NCBI RefSeq assembly: GCF_000285535.1
Contig: NZ_HE610985.1
Location: 534,691-598,690 of the forward strand
Direction of reading: 5' to 3'
DNA: 64,000 bases
Source of the DNA: Bacillus timonensis
GTDB lineage: Bacteria; Bacillota; Bacilli; Bacillales; Bacillaceae_L
In this document: positions 46,125 to 55,626 of the stretch, in pieces
How positions within the stretch are numbered: the first letter of the stretch is position 1
Layout: every line of letters begins with the position of its first letter
The notes under the pieces: model-generated
Database searches by the model: none
Seen by the model: only the letters and a program-made list of their open reading frames with translations
What the model was told of the DNA's origin: nothing
Program-made: the position numbers and the translations under genes

Positions 46125-46514
46125 ATGATTAAGTATAAGGAACTTCATCATGTGAGCTTATCAGTTACAAATCTCGAAAAAGCAAAGGATTTTTATAGCA
46201 ATATTCTGTGTTTAAATGAAATAAACCGTCCTGATTTTGATTTTTCAGGTGCTTGGTATGAAATTGGTAATCAACAATTACATTTAATCGTTTTACCTGA
46301 ATCCCAAACGATTCGAAAGGATAAAAGCATCAGCAGCCGCGAAGGTCATTTTGCACTTAAGGTAGATAATTATTACGACACGTTAAATTGGTTATCAATG
46401 CATAATGTAACTGTTCTCGAAAAACCGGACAGCGTCAGCGGTTTTGCACAAATTTTTTGCTTGGACCCTGACGGAAATATCATTGAATTGAACGTGGACC
46501 AAAGAGATTTATAA
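46125..46514 (+). CDS. VOC (glyoxalase/bleomycin-resistance) family protein
   Basis: This 129-residue protein of the vicinal oxygen chelate fold has the paired beta-alpha-beta-beta-beta units. Metal-ligand candidates are His in HHVSLSV, Glu/His in QQLHLIV, His in GHFALKV and Glu in NIIELNV. AGGTG precedes the ATG. Members include glyoxalase I-like enzymes, dioxygenases and fosfomycin-resistance proteins, and no choice between these is possible from sequence. It is a single gene with a strong terminator. Confidence 0.8.
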   Translation: MIKYKELHHVSLSVTNLEKAKDFYSNILCLNEINRPDFDFSGAWYEIGNQQLHLIVLPESQTIRKDKSISSREGHFALKVDNYYDTLNWLSMHNVTVLEKPDSVSGFAQIFCLDPDGNIIELNVDQRDL

Positions 46515-46524
46515 TCGTGACAGC

Positions 46525-46571
46525 AAAAAAGCCACTTTTTTAGTGAGTTCTCACTAGAAAAGTGGCTTTTT
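46525..46571. terminator. Long-stem terminator after the VOC gene
   Basis: AAAAAGCCACTTTT pairs with AAAAGTGGCTTTTT, with a shorter inner stem (AGTGAG with CTCACT). T runs lie on both sides, so it can serve yneF too. Confidence 0.85.
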
Positions 46572-46601
46572 ATGGGAGTTGGATGTAAACCTTCCAACTT
46601 T

Positions 46602-46829
46602 TTATTGCTTGTCCATTTGACCATTCATTGCTTTTAGCATTTGATTGATCTTCTTTTGAGATGGCTTTTGACCCATTTGCATCATCATTACTTTTAGCAT
46701 TTGCTCATTGATTGGTGGATTTTTCTTTAAGTAATTCATCATGTATTTACGTGCAATAAAAAATCCTAATGCAACGCCACCAAGTAAAGCTATCACGATT
46801 AATAAGATAGCTAACCATATTTGCATCAT
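46602..46829 (-). CDS. yneF: YneF family membrane protein (UPF0154)
   Basis: This 75-residue protein has one N-terminal membrane helix ([21 protein letters not shown]) and a conserved cytoplasmic part with [21 protein letters not shown] and [12 protein letters not shown]. It is a clear YneF orthologue. The ATG at 46829 or 46826 follows GGAGG. The function is not known. It lies between sirA and ccdA as in B. subtilis. Confidence 0.93.
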   Translation of the reverse strand: MMQIWLAILLIVIALLGGVALGFFIARKYMMNYLKKNPPINEQMLKVMMMQMGQKPSQKKINQMLKAMNGQMDKQ

Positions 46830-46916
46830 ACAAAAACTTCCTCCTTCATGTTGTCTCATTACAGTGTACTAAACCATTAGTAATTATACAATATTTGTTT
46901 TATGTTTTCCTAGCAT

Positions 46917-47357
46917 TTATATTAACTTTCTTTCCTTAATAGGAGTAAGCCACCCATATTTATTCGCAGAAAAATCCATTGCAAGAAAACACCGATCATA
47001 TTTGCGTAGGATTTCAAAAAAAGCTGTTTCAGCTTCATAGCTACCTGAGGACTGCAGTTGTATGTATTCATTATGTATCGTTAGTTTTGCAAAGCTATTA
47101 AATTCATTCCAATCAATAGTGTGTATATGACTTTGATGATTATAGTAGAAATAGTGAGCAAGGCTTGCTTCGATTTTTTGTTGGATGCGTAAGGTTGGTA
47201 TCGACCTTGTAATAAATTCAATCTGTTTATTAAGTATTTCTTTCCGTTCATGTTTGGATTGGCTATATTCTAAAAATAGATGATAGATTAGTGATTCACG
47301 ACCAAAGTAATGAGTTGCAAATTCTTCTTCTATTAAATAAATGTAGTACTCTCTCAT
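46917..47357 (-). CDS. sirA: Sporulation inhibitor of replication SirA
   Basis: This 146-residue protein corresponds to YneE/SirA, which is induced by Spo0A~P and binds DnaA domain I to stop new rounds of replication in sporulating cells. The recognisable ends are YYIYLIEEEFATHYFGRES and CFLAMDFSANKYGWLTPIKER. The middle region is more divergent. A strong AGGAGG precedes the ATG at 47357. It lies downstream of tkt and upstream of yneF, as in B. subtilis. Confidence 0.92.
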   Translation of the reverse strand: MREYYIYLIEEEFATHYFGRESLIYHLFLEYSQSKHERKEILNKQIEFITRSIPTLRIQQKIEASLAHYFYYNHQSHIHTIDWNEFNSFAKLTIHNEYIQLQSSGSYEAETAFFEILRKYDRCFLAMDFSANKYGWLTPIKERKLI

Positions 47358-47474
47358 ACCCTTTCCTCCTAATACTATCTGTTAGTGATAGTATATTCGA
47401 AAGAGTCTGTGTTTTTTGTCTGAAGCTGGAGTAAGAATCGTCTAGTTTTGTCGAAACCTTTGTTTATATAGAAA

Positions 47475-47498
47475 AGGGGCCCGATTCGACCCCTTTAT
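47475..47498 (-). terminator. tkt terminator
   Basis: AAAGGGG pairs with CCCCTTT, with a T-rich tail on the minus strand, directly after the tkt stop. Confidence 0.7.
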
Positions 47499-47502
47499 TT
47501 GC

Positions 47503-49506
47503 TTATTGAAGCAATTGTTTTACTCGATTTATCACGTTTTCAACTGAGAAGCCATATTCCTTCATAACAATTTCTCCTGGTGCAGAGGCACCGAATCCAT
47601 GAATACCAAGGATATCCCCTTCATCACCCGTATACCTTTCCCATCCAAGTGGAGTTGCCATTTCAATTGCTAAACGTTTTTTCACATTTTTAGGAAGGAC
47701 AGATTCTTTGTATTCTTTTGATTGTGCCTCGAAACGATCCCACGAAGGCATACTTATAACTGACACCTCAATATTTTCACTAGCAAGTTGTTTTTGAGCC
47801 TCAACCGCAAGACTAACCTCAGATCCTGTTGCTAATAAAAGAGCAGCCGGTTGTCCTGACTTTGCAGGTGATACAACATATGCACCTTTTTGTACACCTT
47901 CATATGCATTCTCTGCTGTTCCTTCTAATGTTGGTAAGTTCTGTCTCGTTAAAATGAGCGCTGTTGGCACATCTTTTGACTCGATAGCGGTTCTCCATGC
48001 AGCTGCCGTTTCATTTCCATCTGCTGGTCTTATGACAGATAAATTTGGCATTGCACGTAATGCTGGCAGTTGTTCAACCGGCTCATGTGTTGGTCCATCC
48101 TCACCTACCGCGATACTATCATGCGTAAACACATAAGTAACTGGAATTTTCATAAGTGCAGCGAGTCTTATCGCCGGTCGTAAATAATCGGAGAACACAA
48201 AAAATGTTCCACCAAACACTTTAAGACCTCCATGAAGAGCCATACCATTTAAAGCGGCACCCATTGCAAATTCACGAACCCCGAACCAAATATTGCGGCC
48301 ACTATAATCATTTGGCATAAAATCGTCAGCATCTTTAATCATCGTTTTATTCGATCCCGCTAAATCTGCAGAACCACCAAAAAATTGAGGCACGCTTTGT
48401 GCAATTGCATTTAACGCTTCACCAGATGAAGCACGTGTAGCTAGCGACTTACCTACCTCATAGACTGGCAACGTTTTCTCCCACCCTTCCGGAAGTTTGC
48501 AATCGATTGCCATTTCTAACTGATTCCCAAGCTCAGGGTTGCTTTCTTTATAACTATTGAACAATTGAGTCCATTCCTGTTCAATTTTTTCGCCAGCCAT
48601 TTTCACTGTTTCCTCAAAATGAGCATAAACTTCACTTGGAACATGAAAATCATTTTCAAACGTCCAATTATAAGCCTCTTTAGTTAGTTTTAATTCGTCG
48701 GCACCTAGTGGTTCACCATGTGCTTTTGATTTTCCAGCACGATTTGGAGAACCATAGCCAATTGTAGTTCGAACCTCAATAAGAGTTGGGCGATTTACAT
48801 CACCCTTTGCTTCTTCAATTGCTTTGTCAATTGCTTCAACGTCATTTCCATCCTCGACTCGAAGATACTGCCATCCATATGCCTTATATCGTTGTTCAAC
48901 TGATTCTGAGAACGCTTGATCCAGGTCACCATCAAGTGAGATATCATTTGAATCATATAACACTATTAGACGCCCTAATTTCAAATGAGCAGCAAGCGAT
49001 GAAGCTTCTCCAGAAACGCCTTCCATTAGGTCACCATCACCACAGATGGCGTATGTATGATGGTTAATAATTTCAAATGAGTCCTTATTATATACACCTG
49101 CTAAATGACGTTCTGCCATTGCCATCCCAACAGCCATTGCGATACCTTGCCCAAGGGGACCTGTTGTTGCATCGACCCCAGACGTATGCCCATATTCAGG
49201 ATGTCCTGGTGTTTTACTTCCCCACTGACGAAATTGTTTTAAATCATCAATTGTTAAATCATAGCCAGATAGATGAAGCATGCTGTATAAAAGGGCAGAT
49301 CCATGTCCTGCAGATAAAACAAAACGATCGCGGTTAAACCAATTTGGATTTTTCGGATTATGCTTCATATGTCGTGTCCAAAGAGTATATGTCATTGGTG
49401 CTGCACCCATAGGCATTCCCGGGTGTCCTGAATTTGCTTTTTCAACAGCATCGATAGAAAGCGTTCGAATCGACGCTATTGATAAGTCCGTTATTGAATG
49501 TGTCAT
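47503..49506 (-). CDS. tkt: Transketolase
   Basis: Transketolase moves two-carbon ketol units in the pentose phosphate pathway, using thiamine diphosphate. The preferred ATG at 49506 follows AAAGGATG and gives 667 residues, the usual size. Visible are the N-terminal [14 protein letters not shown], the ThDP-binding [14 protein letters not shown], the [14 protein letters not shown] loop with conserved His, and a C-terminal domain ending in VNRVKQLLQ. Neighbours ynzC and sirA are conserved. Confidence 0.97.
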   Translation of the reverse strand: MTHSITDLSIASIRTLSIDAVEKANSGHPGMPMGAAPMTYTLWTRHMKHNPKNPNWFNRDRFVLSAGHGSALLYSMLHLSGYDLTIDDLKQFRQWGSKTPGHPEYGHTSGVDATTGPLGQGIAMAVGMAMAERHLAGVYNKDSFEIINHHTYAICGDGDLMEGVSGEASSLAAHLKLGRLIVLYDSNDISLDGDLDQAFSESVEQRYKAYGWQYLRVEDGNDVEAIDKAIEEAKGDVNRPTLIEVRTTIGYGSPNRAGKSKAHGEPLGADELKLTKEAYNWTFENDFHVPSEVYAHFEETVKMAGEKIEQEWTQLFNSYKESNPELGNQLEMAIDCKLPEGWEKTLPVYEVGKSLATRASSGEALNAIAQSVPQFFGGSADLAGSNKTMIKDADDFMPNDYSGRNIWFGVREFAMGAALNGMALHGGLKVFGGTFFVFSDYLRPAIRLAALMKIPVTYVFTHDSIAVGEDGPTHEPVEQLPALRAMPNLSVIRPADGNETAAAWRTAIESKDVPTALILTRQNLPTLEGTAENAYEGVQKGAYVVSPAKSGQPAALLLATGSEVSLAVEAQKQLASENIEVSVISMPSWDRFEAQSKEYKESVLPKNVKKRLAIEMATPLGWERYTGDEGDILGIHGFGASAPGEIVMKEYGFSVENVINRVKQLLQ

Positions 49507-49591
49507 AATACAATTCATCCTTTCAAAAGATTCTAATGAAGAACTAACTTGATGTAAAACAGTTCATTCTTATGTAGTATGCACAAAAAGA

Positions 49592-49621
49592 AAAGAATAC
49601 ATAGAAATCTATGTATTCTTT
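49592..49621 (-). terminator. ynzC terminator
   Basis: AAAGAATACATAGA (49593 region) pairs with TCTATGTATTCTTT, directly after the ynzC stop. Confidence 0.8.
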
Positions 49622-49622
49622 G

Positions 49623-49853
49623 TTAATGTAATCTTTTCCGCTTACTATCTTTTAATTTTTCCGGGGTTACATCATTACCCTCTGGGTCAATAACCTTTAC
49701 TGAATGTAATGTATTAGTCATTGAATTTCTAAAAACATGTAAATACTCCTGTCTCAGTTCTTTCTGTTCTTCCTTTTCTTTATCCGTCAGGCCCACTGTC
49801 TTCGCTTTTTTAGCAAGAATATTGATCCGATCTAATTTATCTTTTGAAAGCAT
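49623..49853 (-). CDS. ynzC: YnzC family protein (DUF896)
   Basis: This 76-residue protein has the two-helix hairpin of the YnzC/DUF896 family: LDRINILAKKAKTVGLTDKEKEEQ then RQEYLHVFRNSMTNTLHSV, with a basic tail. In B. subtilis ynzC is the third gene of the LexA-controlled yneA-yneB-ynzC operon. Here yneB (resolvase-like) and the full yneA are absent, and a 28-residue membrane ORF lies directly upstream. Confidence 0.93.
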   Translation of the reverse strand: MLSKDKLDRINILAKKAKTVGLTDKEKEEQKELRQEYLHVFRNSMTNTLHSVKVIDPEGNDVTPEKLKDSKRKRLH

Positions 49854-49938
49854 AATTTTACTCCTTGTATAATCTTTTCTAAATCATAGTTCATAGTACT
49901 AAATGAAAAGACTATTTACAAGTATTTCACTTTTTTAT

Positions 49939-50025
49939 CTAGTTGGCTGTGATAAAAACCATACCCATACTTAGTAAAACAAATAGTACATAATAGATAA
50001 ATCCGCCTTGTAATTTCTTTAACAT
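49939..50025 (-). CDS. 28-residue membrane peptide in the yneA position, LexA-controlled
   Basis: An ATG at 50025 preceded by AGGAG (10-base spacing) opens a 28-codon frame ending at TAG 49939-49941. The peptide starts MLKKLQGG and then has one hydrophobic segment (about residues 9-25), so a single-span membrane peptide is likely. The upstream promoter (-35 TTGACA at 50095-50100, -10 TATAAT at 50071-50076, on the minus strand) has a LexA box between the two elements and another LexA-like box near the transcript start. The location matches B. subtilis yneA, the SOS cell-division inhibitor, but the LysM domain is absent and there is no room for it before ynzC. A division-inhibitor role is inferred. 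Confidence 0.7.
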   Translation of the reverse strand: MLKKLQGGFIYYVLFVLLSMGMVFITAN

Positions 50026-50042
50026 CTAATATTCACTCCTAC

Positions 50043-50056
50043 AGAATGTTTGTTCG
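50043..50056 (-). promoter_or_regulatory. LexA-like box near the start of the small-peptide transcript
   Basis: On the minus strand CGAACAAACATTCT fits CGAACRNRYGTTYC with two differences. It lies just after the expected transcript start. Confidence 0.45.
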
Positions 50057-50070
50057 TATTTTATGTTTTT

Positions 50071-50100
50071 ATTATATACCGAACAAATGTTTTGTGTCAA
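50071..50100 (-). promoter_or_regulatory. SigA promoter with internal LexA box, for the small peptide
   Basis: On the minus strand TTGACA (50100-50095) and TATAAT (50076-50071) are separated by 18 bases. Inside the spacer is CGAACAAATGTTTT (50080-50093 on the plus strand), a LexA box with one mismatch to the Bacillus consensus. Confidence 0.8.
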
Positions 50101-50108
50101 CAAATATT

Positions 50109-50122
50109 CGAACTTATGTTTG
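50109..50122 (+). promoter_or_regulatory. LexA box upstream of lexA
   Basis: CGAACTTATGTTTG resembles the boxes in the B. subtilis lexA (dinR) promoter. TATAAT (50123-50128) and TATACT (50143-50148) are candidate -10 elements next to it. Confidence 0.8.
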
Positions 50123-50261
50123 TATAATCATGTAAAACATGCTATACTCAACTTAAGAAATTCGGTTTTTGTCGAAATCACAAGTAGACAATCCGAAGAG
50201 GATGAAATCGAGAATGAGATACATATAAAATGAAATTAAGAATGTAAGGGGATGAGTGCAG

Positions 50262-50888
50262 ATGACAACAAAGCTTTCAAAAAGACAGCAGGATATATTG
50301 AATTATATTAAGCAGGAAGTTAAAGATAAGGGCTACCCACCTTCCGTAAGGGAAATTGGTGAAGCTGTCGGACTAGCATCAAGCTCGACAGTCCACGGGC
50401 ATTTGTCCAGACTTGAAAGCAAAGGCTTAATTCGAAGAGACCCAACAAAACCACGTGCTATTGAAATATTACAAGTAGATGAAAGTGAAGCAATACCTAC
50501 TGCGAACGTTGTGAATGTACCAGTAATCGGTAAAGTAACAGCGGGTCAACCAATAACAGCAGTGGAAAATATTGAAGAGTACTTTCCATTACCAGATCGT
50601 TTCGCGGCCCATGATGACCAAATCTTTATGCTAGAAATCATGGGTGATAGTATGATAGAAGCCGGTATTCTAAATGGAGACTATGTTATTGTTAGACAAC
50701 AACATTCAGCAAACAATGGGGATATAGTTGTCGCAATGACAGAAGACGATGAAGCCACTGTAAAACGTTTCTTCAAAGAAAAGGATCATATTCGATTACA
50801 GCCCGAGAATTCTATGCTCGAACCAATTATCTTAAAAAACGTATCCATCTTAGGGAAAGTCATTGGTGTATACCGCACGATTCACTAA
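50262..50888 (+). CDS. lexA: LexA repressor (SOS response)
   Basis: LexA represses DNA-damage genes and cleaves itself when RecA is activated. The 208-residue protein has an N-terminal winged helix ([24 protein letters not shown]) and a C-terminal S24 autoprotease with cleavage bond Ala94-Gly95 (VTAGQP), nucleophile Ser130 (MGDSMIEAG) and Lys168 (EATVKRF). AAGGGGATG precedes the ATG at 50262; the GTG at 50256 lies too close. It is divergent from the small membrane peptide gene and shares a control region with LexA boxes, indicating autoregulation. Confidence 0.97.
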   Translation: MTTKLSKRQQDILNYIKQEVKDKGYPPSVREIGEAVGLASSSTVHGHLSRLESKGLIRRDPTKPRAIEILQVDESEAIPTANVVNVPVIGKVTAGQPITAVENIEEYFPLPDRFAAHDDQIFMLEIMGDSMIEAGILNGDYVIVRQQHSANNGDIVVAMTEDDEATVKRFFKEKDHIRLQPENSMLEPIILKNVSILGKVIGVYRTIH

Positions 50889-50892
50889 AATC

Positions 50893-50926
50893 AAAAGGAA
50901 CATTTCTTACTGAAATGTTCCTTTTT
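50893..50926 (+). terminator. lexA terminator
   Basis: AAAAGGAACATTT (50893-50905) pairs with AAATGTTCCTTTT (50913-50925), and T follows. Confidence 0.85.
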
Positions 50927-50934
50927 TATGAAGA

Positions 50935-50965
50935 AGACCCCTAACAAATGTTAAGGGTCTCTTTT
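50935..50965. terminator. Second terminator, probably for glnA on the minus strand
   Basis: AGACCCCTAAC (50935-50945) pairs with GTTAAGGGTCT (50950-50960), with T-rich flanks. It lies between lexA and glnA. Confidence 0.65.
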
Positions 50966-51070
50966 ATTTAACAAATCTAGACTCATCTGCTCTTTGGTCT
51001 GGCCAAATACTACTGAAGGTTGAGCACGTCTGATACTTGTTACATAAGGCTTAATCACCTTACGCTTTTC

Positions 51071-52405
51071 TTAATACATGGTCATGTACTGTTCTCTTTC
51101 CCATGGATGAACTTGTGTTCTAAACATATCCCATTCAATTTCTTTTGCTTCAACAAAATGTTCGAACAAATGTCCACCCAATGCTTTGATTAGCACTTCA
51201 TCCCCTTTTAATTTTTCTAGGGCAAGCGCTAATGTTGGTGGTAAATCAACAATTCCTGCTTCGTTACGCTCCTCTTTGTTCATAACATAGATGTTTCTAT
51301 CAACAGGAGCTGGTGGTGTAAGTTTGTTCTTAATACCATCTAAACCTGCGGCTAGCAACACAGCCATAGCCATATAAGGGTTCGCTGATGGGTCAACTGA
51401 ACGCACCTCAACACGAGTACTTAATCCACGTGAAGCGGGGATACGAACTAGCGGACTTCTATTTTGAGCAGACCAAGCAACATAACAAGGTGCTTCATAA
51501 CCCGGAACTAAACGTTTATATGAGTTTACAGTTGGGTTTGTAACAGCAGTAAAGTTCGGCGCATGTTTTAAAACACCTGCAATGAAATGTCTTGCATTGT
51601 CACTTAATTGTAAGTCTGCATTCGGATCGAAAAATGCATTTTCTCCACCTTTGAACAATGAGAGATTACAGTGCATTCCAGATCCAGCTACACCAAACAA
51701 CGGTTTTGGCATGAAAGTTGCGTGTAAACCATGTTTACGTGCAATTGTTTTAACAACCAGTTTAAACGTTTGAATTTCATCACAAGCAGTAAGAGCATCT
51801 TCGTATTTAAAATCGATTTCATGCTGTCCAGGTGCTACTTCATGGTGAGAAGCTTCAATTTCAAATCCCATTTCCTCAAGCTCTAAAACGATATCACGAC
51901 GGCAATTTTCACCAAGGTCTGTTGGAGCTAAGTCAAAGTATCCACCGTTATCATTCAACTCAAGTGTTGGTTCTCCTTTTTCATCTAATTTAAATAAGAA
52001 AAATTCAGGTTCAGGTCCGAGATTGAAATTCGTAAATCCTAGTTCTTCCATTTCTTTTAAGACTCTCTTTAAGTTATTACGAGGGTCACCTTCAAATGGA
52101 GTACCATCAGCATTATGAATATCACAAATTAAACGTGCAACCTTCCCTTTTTCAGCAGTCCACGGGAAAACTACCCATGTATCTAAGTCAGGAAAAAGGT
52201 ACATATCAGATTCTTCAATACGCACAAAACCTTCGATTGAAGAACCATCAAACATCATCTTGTTACTCAATGCTTTTTCTAATTGACTTACAGGAATTTC
52301 AACATTTTTAATTGTTCCAAGAATATCTGTAAATTGTAATCGAATAAATTTTACATTTTCTTCATTTGCTAAACGAAAAATATCATCTTTCGTATATTTG
52401 GACAT
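51071..52405 (-). CDS. glnA: Glutamine synthetase, type I
   Basis: This enzyme makes glutamine from glutamate, ammonia and ATP. The 444-residue length is that of the Gram-positive GSI-alpha type, without the adenylylation loop. Segments include [15 protein letters not shown], the [18 protein letters not shown] metal site, [24 protein letters not shown] and the [13 protein letters not shown] phosphate region. It is 51 bases downstream of glnR, one operon, and in Bacillus the feedback-inhibited enzyme also activates GlnR and holds TnrA. Confidence 0.97.
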   Translation of the reverse strand: MSKYTKDDIFRLANEENVKFIRLQFTDILGTIKNVEIPVSQLEKALSNKMMFDGSSIEGFVRIEESDMYLFPDLDTWVVFPWTAEKGKVARLICDIHNADGTPFEGDPRNNLKRVLKEMEELGFTNFNLGPEPEFFLFKLDEKGEPTLELNDNGGYFDLAPTDLGENCRRDIVLELEEMGFEIEASHHEVAPGQHEIDFKYEDALTACDEIQTFKLVVKTIARKHGLHATFMPKPLFGVAGSGMHCNLSLFKGGENAFFDPNADLQLSDNARHFIAGVLKHAPNFTAVTNPTVNSYKRLVPGYEAPCYVAWSAQNRSPLVRIPASRGLSTRVEVRSVDPSANPYMAMAVLLAAGLDGIKNKLTPPAPVDRNIYVMNKEERNEAGIVDLPPTLALALEKLKGDEVLIKALGGHLFEHFVEAKEIEWDMFRTQVHPWEREQYMTMY

Positions 52406-52456
52406 TACGTTTTCCTCCCCAAACCTTGTTGTAAGTATCGTTTTTTAAACCCTTTT

Positions 52457-52858
52457 TTAATGAAAAAATCTTGACATATCATTATGATGGGGACTCGATT
52501 GCTTCTTAAATCTTCCTGCTTGAAGCAATTCATTCCTTAATAGTCTTCTTAGCTCAGAATTAGATATTTCTTGTTTCACAGGTTCCACCGGCTTTTCATC
52601 AACAACTGTGTTACGATTTTGGACTACGAAAATTTGTTTAATCCCTGCTAAGTTGACTTTTTGTTCGATTAGGTTTTTTATTTCAAGTAATCGATCAACG
52701 TCATTAAATGAATATAGTCTTCGATTTGTTTCAGTTCTTGCAGGAGAGACCAGCCCATTTTCCTCATAATATCGGATTTGCCGAGCGGATAATTCAGTTA
52801 ATTGCATAACAATTCCAATTGGAAAGAGCGGCATTGAACGTCGAATTTCGTCACTCAT
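52457..52858 (-). CDS. glnR: MerR-family nitrogen repressor GlnR
   Basis: GlnR represses glnRA and other nitrogen genes when glutamine is plentiful. The 133-residue protein has an N-terminal MerR-type winged helix ([31 protein letters not shown]) and a C-terminal tail that senses glutamine synthetase. AGGAGG precedes the start at 52858. Two GlnR boxes lie within the next 85 bases upstream. Confidence 0.96.
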   Translation of the reverse strand: MSDEIRRSMPLFPIGIVMQLTELSARQIRYYEENGLVSPARTETNRRLYSFNDVDRLLEIKNLIEQKVNLAGIKQIFVVQNRNTVVDEKPVEPVKQEISNSELRRLLRNELLQAGRFKKQSSPHHNDMSRFFH

Positions 52859-52902
52859 ATTTGTGGTCCTCCTTTTGCAATGAATAAATTGATTTTAAAT
52901 GA

Positions 52903-52919
52903 TGTTAGATTATCTGTCA
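52903..52919. promoter_or_regulatory. GlnR/TnrA box (proximal)
   Basis: TGTTAGATTATCTGTCA fits TGTNA-N7-TNACA with one mismatch. It lies about 45 bases before glnR. Confidence 0.75.
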
Positions 52920-52925
52920 ACACCA

Positions 52926-52942
52926 TGTTAGAAAATCTAACA
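52926..52942. promoter_or_regulatory. GlnR/TnrA box (distal, perfect)
   Basis: TGTTAGAAAATCTAACA fits TGTNA-N7-TNACA exactly. With the proximal box it repeats the tandem arrangement known in the B. subtilis glnRA promoter. Confidence 0.88.
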
Positions 52943-52972
52943 TGACTTTTTTAAAAAAATAAACAGAGGAAA

Positions 52973-54253
52973 TTAACCCTCTGTTTGAATGGTAATGAGT
53001 TGTTTTGAAAGTAATTGATTTAACGCTAAACAGATTGCAATTTTTACATGTGAATATGTTAAACCACCTTGAACATATGCTACAAATGGTGGACGCGTTG
53101 GACCGTCTGCTGTTAATTCAATGCTCGCACCTTGAATAAACGTACCCGCTGCCATTATCACATCATCCTCATAACCGGGCATAGAGCTTGGGTACGGAGT
53201 GACATGAGAATTCACTGGAGACGCAAACTGAATAGCTTGGCAAAAAGCAACCATCATGTCTTTATTATCAAATTGAACAGATTGAATTAGATCAGTACGC
53301 TCACAATTCCAGCTGGGTTCTGTTTTTAGGCCGATTTTTTCTAAAATTGCTGCAGTAAATACAGCTCCTTTTAATGCTTGTCCTACAATATGAGGTGCAA
53401 GGAAGAGTCCTTGGTACATTTCTTGCAGGGTGTAAAGAGATGCTCCTGCCTCTGCTCCAATTCCAGGAGATGTCATTCGATATGAACATGCTTCAACAAG
53501 TTCTTTTTTCCCAACTAAATAACCACCTGTTTTTGCAAGTCCACCCCCAGGGTTTTTTATAAGTGATCCTGCAATTAAATCGGCTCCAACATGACAAGGT
53601 TCCTGAAGTTCAACAAATTCACCATAACAATTATCCACGAATACAACAACATCGGGTTTTATTTGCTTCACAAAGTGAATCATTTCTCTGATTTCTTCAA
53701 TTGTAAAGGAGGGTCTTGTCGCATAACCCTTTGAACGCTGGATTCCAATCATCTTTGTATTCTCATGAATAGCATTCTTTATTGCTTCAAAATCTGGTCT
53801 TCCTTCTGGTGTTAAGTCAACAGTGTTATAGCCGATATGAAAATCCTTTAAAGATCCATTTCCCGAACCTCTAATACCCACAATCTCCTCTAATGTATCA
53901 TATGGATTTCCTGTAATATAAAGCAACTCATCATTAGGTCGTAACACCCCAAACAACGCAATTGAAATGGCATGTGTCCCTGAAATGATTTGCGGACGCA
54001 CAAGCGCAGCTTCACCACCGAAAATTTGCGCATAAACAGCTTCTAATGTATCTCTCCCAATGTCATCATAACCATAACCAGTTGACGGGATAAAATGAGA
54101 ATCACTCACTCGATTATCTTGAAAGCTTTTTAATACACGATATTGGTTATAATCGATACTTTTTTCTATTTTTGTATGTACTGCTTTAATTTGTTGTTCT
54201 GTTTCTTCAACTAATTCGGATATTAGTTGACCATAATCTAATTCTGTAAACAT
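52973..54253 (-). CDS. ynbB: PLP-dependent aluminium-resistance/methionine gamma-lyase-like protein (YnbB)
   Basis: This 426-residue fold-type I PLP enzyme belongs to the family once called aluminium resistance protein. The candidate PLP lysine is in AGSLIKNPGGGLAKTGG, and VFVDNCYGEFVE provides the PLP-ring Asp region. It lies between hflX and glnR in the same order as B. subtilis. The reaction is uncertain: the family is annotated as cystathionine beta-lyase or methionine gamma-lyase-like. The stop lies close upstream of the GlnR boxes. Confidence 0.9.
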   Translation of the reverse strand: MFTELDYGQLISELVEETEQQIKAVHTKIEKSIDYNQYRVLKSFQDNRVSDSHFIPSTGYGYDDIGRDTLEAVYAQIFGGEAALVRPQIISGTHAISIALFGVLRPNDELLYITGNPYDTLEEIVGIRGSGNGSLKDFHIGYNTVDLTPEGRPDFEAIKNAIHENTKMIGIQRSKGYATRPSFTIEEIREMIHFVKQIKPDVVVFVDNCYGEFVELQEPCHVGADLIAGSLIKNPGGGLAKTGGYLVGKKELVEACSYRMTSPGIGAEAGASLYTLQEMYQGLFLAPHIVGQALKGAVFTAAILEKIGLKTEPSWNCERTDLIQSVQFDNKDMMVAFCQAIQFASPVNSHVTPYPSSMPGYEDDVIMAAGTFIQGASIELTADGPTRPPFVAYVQGGLTYSHVKIAICLALNQLLSKQLITIQTEG

Positions 54254-54265
54254 TGTACTTCCCCT

Positions 54266-55531
54266 TTATGAATAAAAATCTCGTAGTTGCCCTACTAAGG
54301 AATGATTTGAAAAAATAAAACCTGTACAATCATATTTTTCCTCATTCTCATTGTATCGTAGTTCTTTTAAAATCGTTTCTTGTTTTAAATATGCCAATAA
54401 CCTGCCCTCTGAACTTGGTAGTGACACCTTGTATTGCTCCATCTCCTCAATCATTGAATCTTCAATTCTTGTCTTAATCAAGATTAAATCATTTTCTTCA
54501 AAAGCACTTACTAAAATCGATTTAGATTTTGAAGAAGGTACAAAATCAGGGTGAACTTTATCTTTTTTATTATAAAGTGTTAAAATCGGTATCGATTCCA
54601 CACCTAGTTCATCTAAAAGTTTTACTACTGTTTTTTCATGATTGAAATAATCAGGGTTTGAGGAATCCACAACATGAACAATTAAATCTGCTTCCTTAAC
54701 TTCTTCTAAAGTGGAACGAAAAGCAGCAATAAGTGAAGTTGGCAAATCCTGAATAAAACCAACTGTATCTGTTAAAAGAGTTGTTAGTCCACAAGGAAGA
54801 ATCATTTTACGAGTCATCGGGTCAAGAGTTGCAAATAATAAATTTTCTTCAAATGAATCTGCTTCAGTTAATCTATTAAATAAGGTCGATTTCCCCGCAT
54901 TTGTATAACCTACTAACGCGATTTGATATGTATTGTTTTTCTTTCTTCGCTCACGATAACGTTCACGGTGTTGTACAATAACTGACAATTGATTTTTAAT
55001 ATCATCAATTCGTTTATGGATATGTCGTCTATCTGTCTCGAGTTTTGTTTCTCCGGGACCTCGTGTTCCAATTCCTCCACCGAGTCTTGATAATTCAATG
55101 CCTTTCCCAGTTAGTCGGGGAAGGAGATATTGGAGCTGTGCCAATTCTACTTGTAGTTTACCCTCTTTGGAATTCGCTCTAGTGGCAAAGATATCAAGGA
55201 TAAGCTGTGTTCTGTCAATTACTCTAGCCTGAAGCTTAGAGGATAAATTCCTTACCTGACTTGGTGATAATTCATCATTAAAAATGATAATATCCGGTTC
55301 CAGTTCTTCCTCAAGACTAACGAGTTCTTCCACCTTACCTTTTCCAATGTATGTTGCTGGGTGAACTCGTTCCCGCTTTTGCGTAACAGTCATTATTACC
55401 TGACCCTTTGCAGTTTTCGTCAATGACTGTAATTCTTCGAGTGAATATTGAAACCGATTCTCGTCATCATTTTGTATGTGACAACCCACAAGTATGGCTT
55501 TTTCCATTTCTTTTTTATGTTCGTTTGCCAA
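54266..55531 (-). CDS. hflX: GTPase HflX
   Basis: HflX is a ribosome-splitting GTPase that rescues stalled 70S ribosomes under stress. The 421-residue protein has the N-terminal HflX domain with [15 protein letters not shown] and a GTPase core with G1 [10 protein letters not shown]3 [10 protein letters not shown] and G4 LYNKKDK. The start at TTG 55531 has a poor ribosome binding site, and an internal ATG at 55504 is an alternative. In B. subtilis it is ynbA, upstream of ynbB with a 12-base gap, as here. Confidence 0.95.
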   Translation of the reverse strand: MANEHKKEMEKAILVGCHIQNDDENRFQYSLEELQSLTKTAKGQVIMTVTQKRERVHPATYIGKGKVEELVSLEEELEPDIIIFNDELSPSQVRNLSSKLQARVIDRTQLILDIFATRANSKEGKLQVELAQLQYLLPRLTGKGIELSRLGGGIGTRGPGETKLETDRRHIHKRIDDIKNQLSVIVQHRERYRERRKKNNTYQIALVGYTNAGKSTLFNRLTEADSFEENLLFATLDPMTRKMILPCGLTTLLTDTVGFIQDLPTSLIAAFRSTLEEVKEADLIVHVVDSSNPDYFNHEKTVVKLLDELGVESIPILTLYNKKDKVHPDFVPSSKSKSILVSAFEENDLILIKTRIEDSMIEEMEQYKVSLPSSEGRLLAYLKQETILKELRYNENEEKYDCTGFIFSNHSLVGQLRDFYS

Positions 55532-55626
55532 TAAATTTACCCACTTTCATGAAAGGTCTATTTCTTTAAGCTATCATACCAAATTTAACATAGAAATGAA
55601 ATAAACCGCCCACTAAGGCGGCCGGA

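Noticed and set aside
52926-52942. Palindrome upstream of glnR as a terminator
   Set aside because: The stem has no T run in the right place and matches the GlnR operator consensus exactly.
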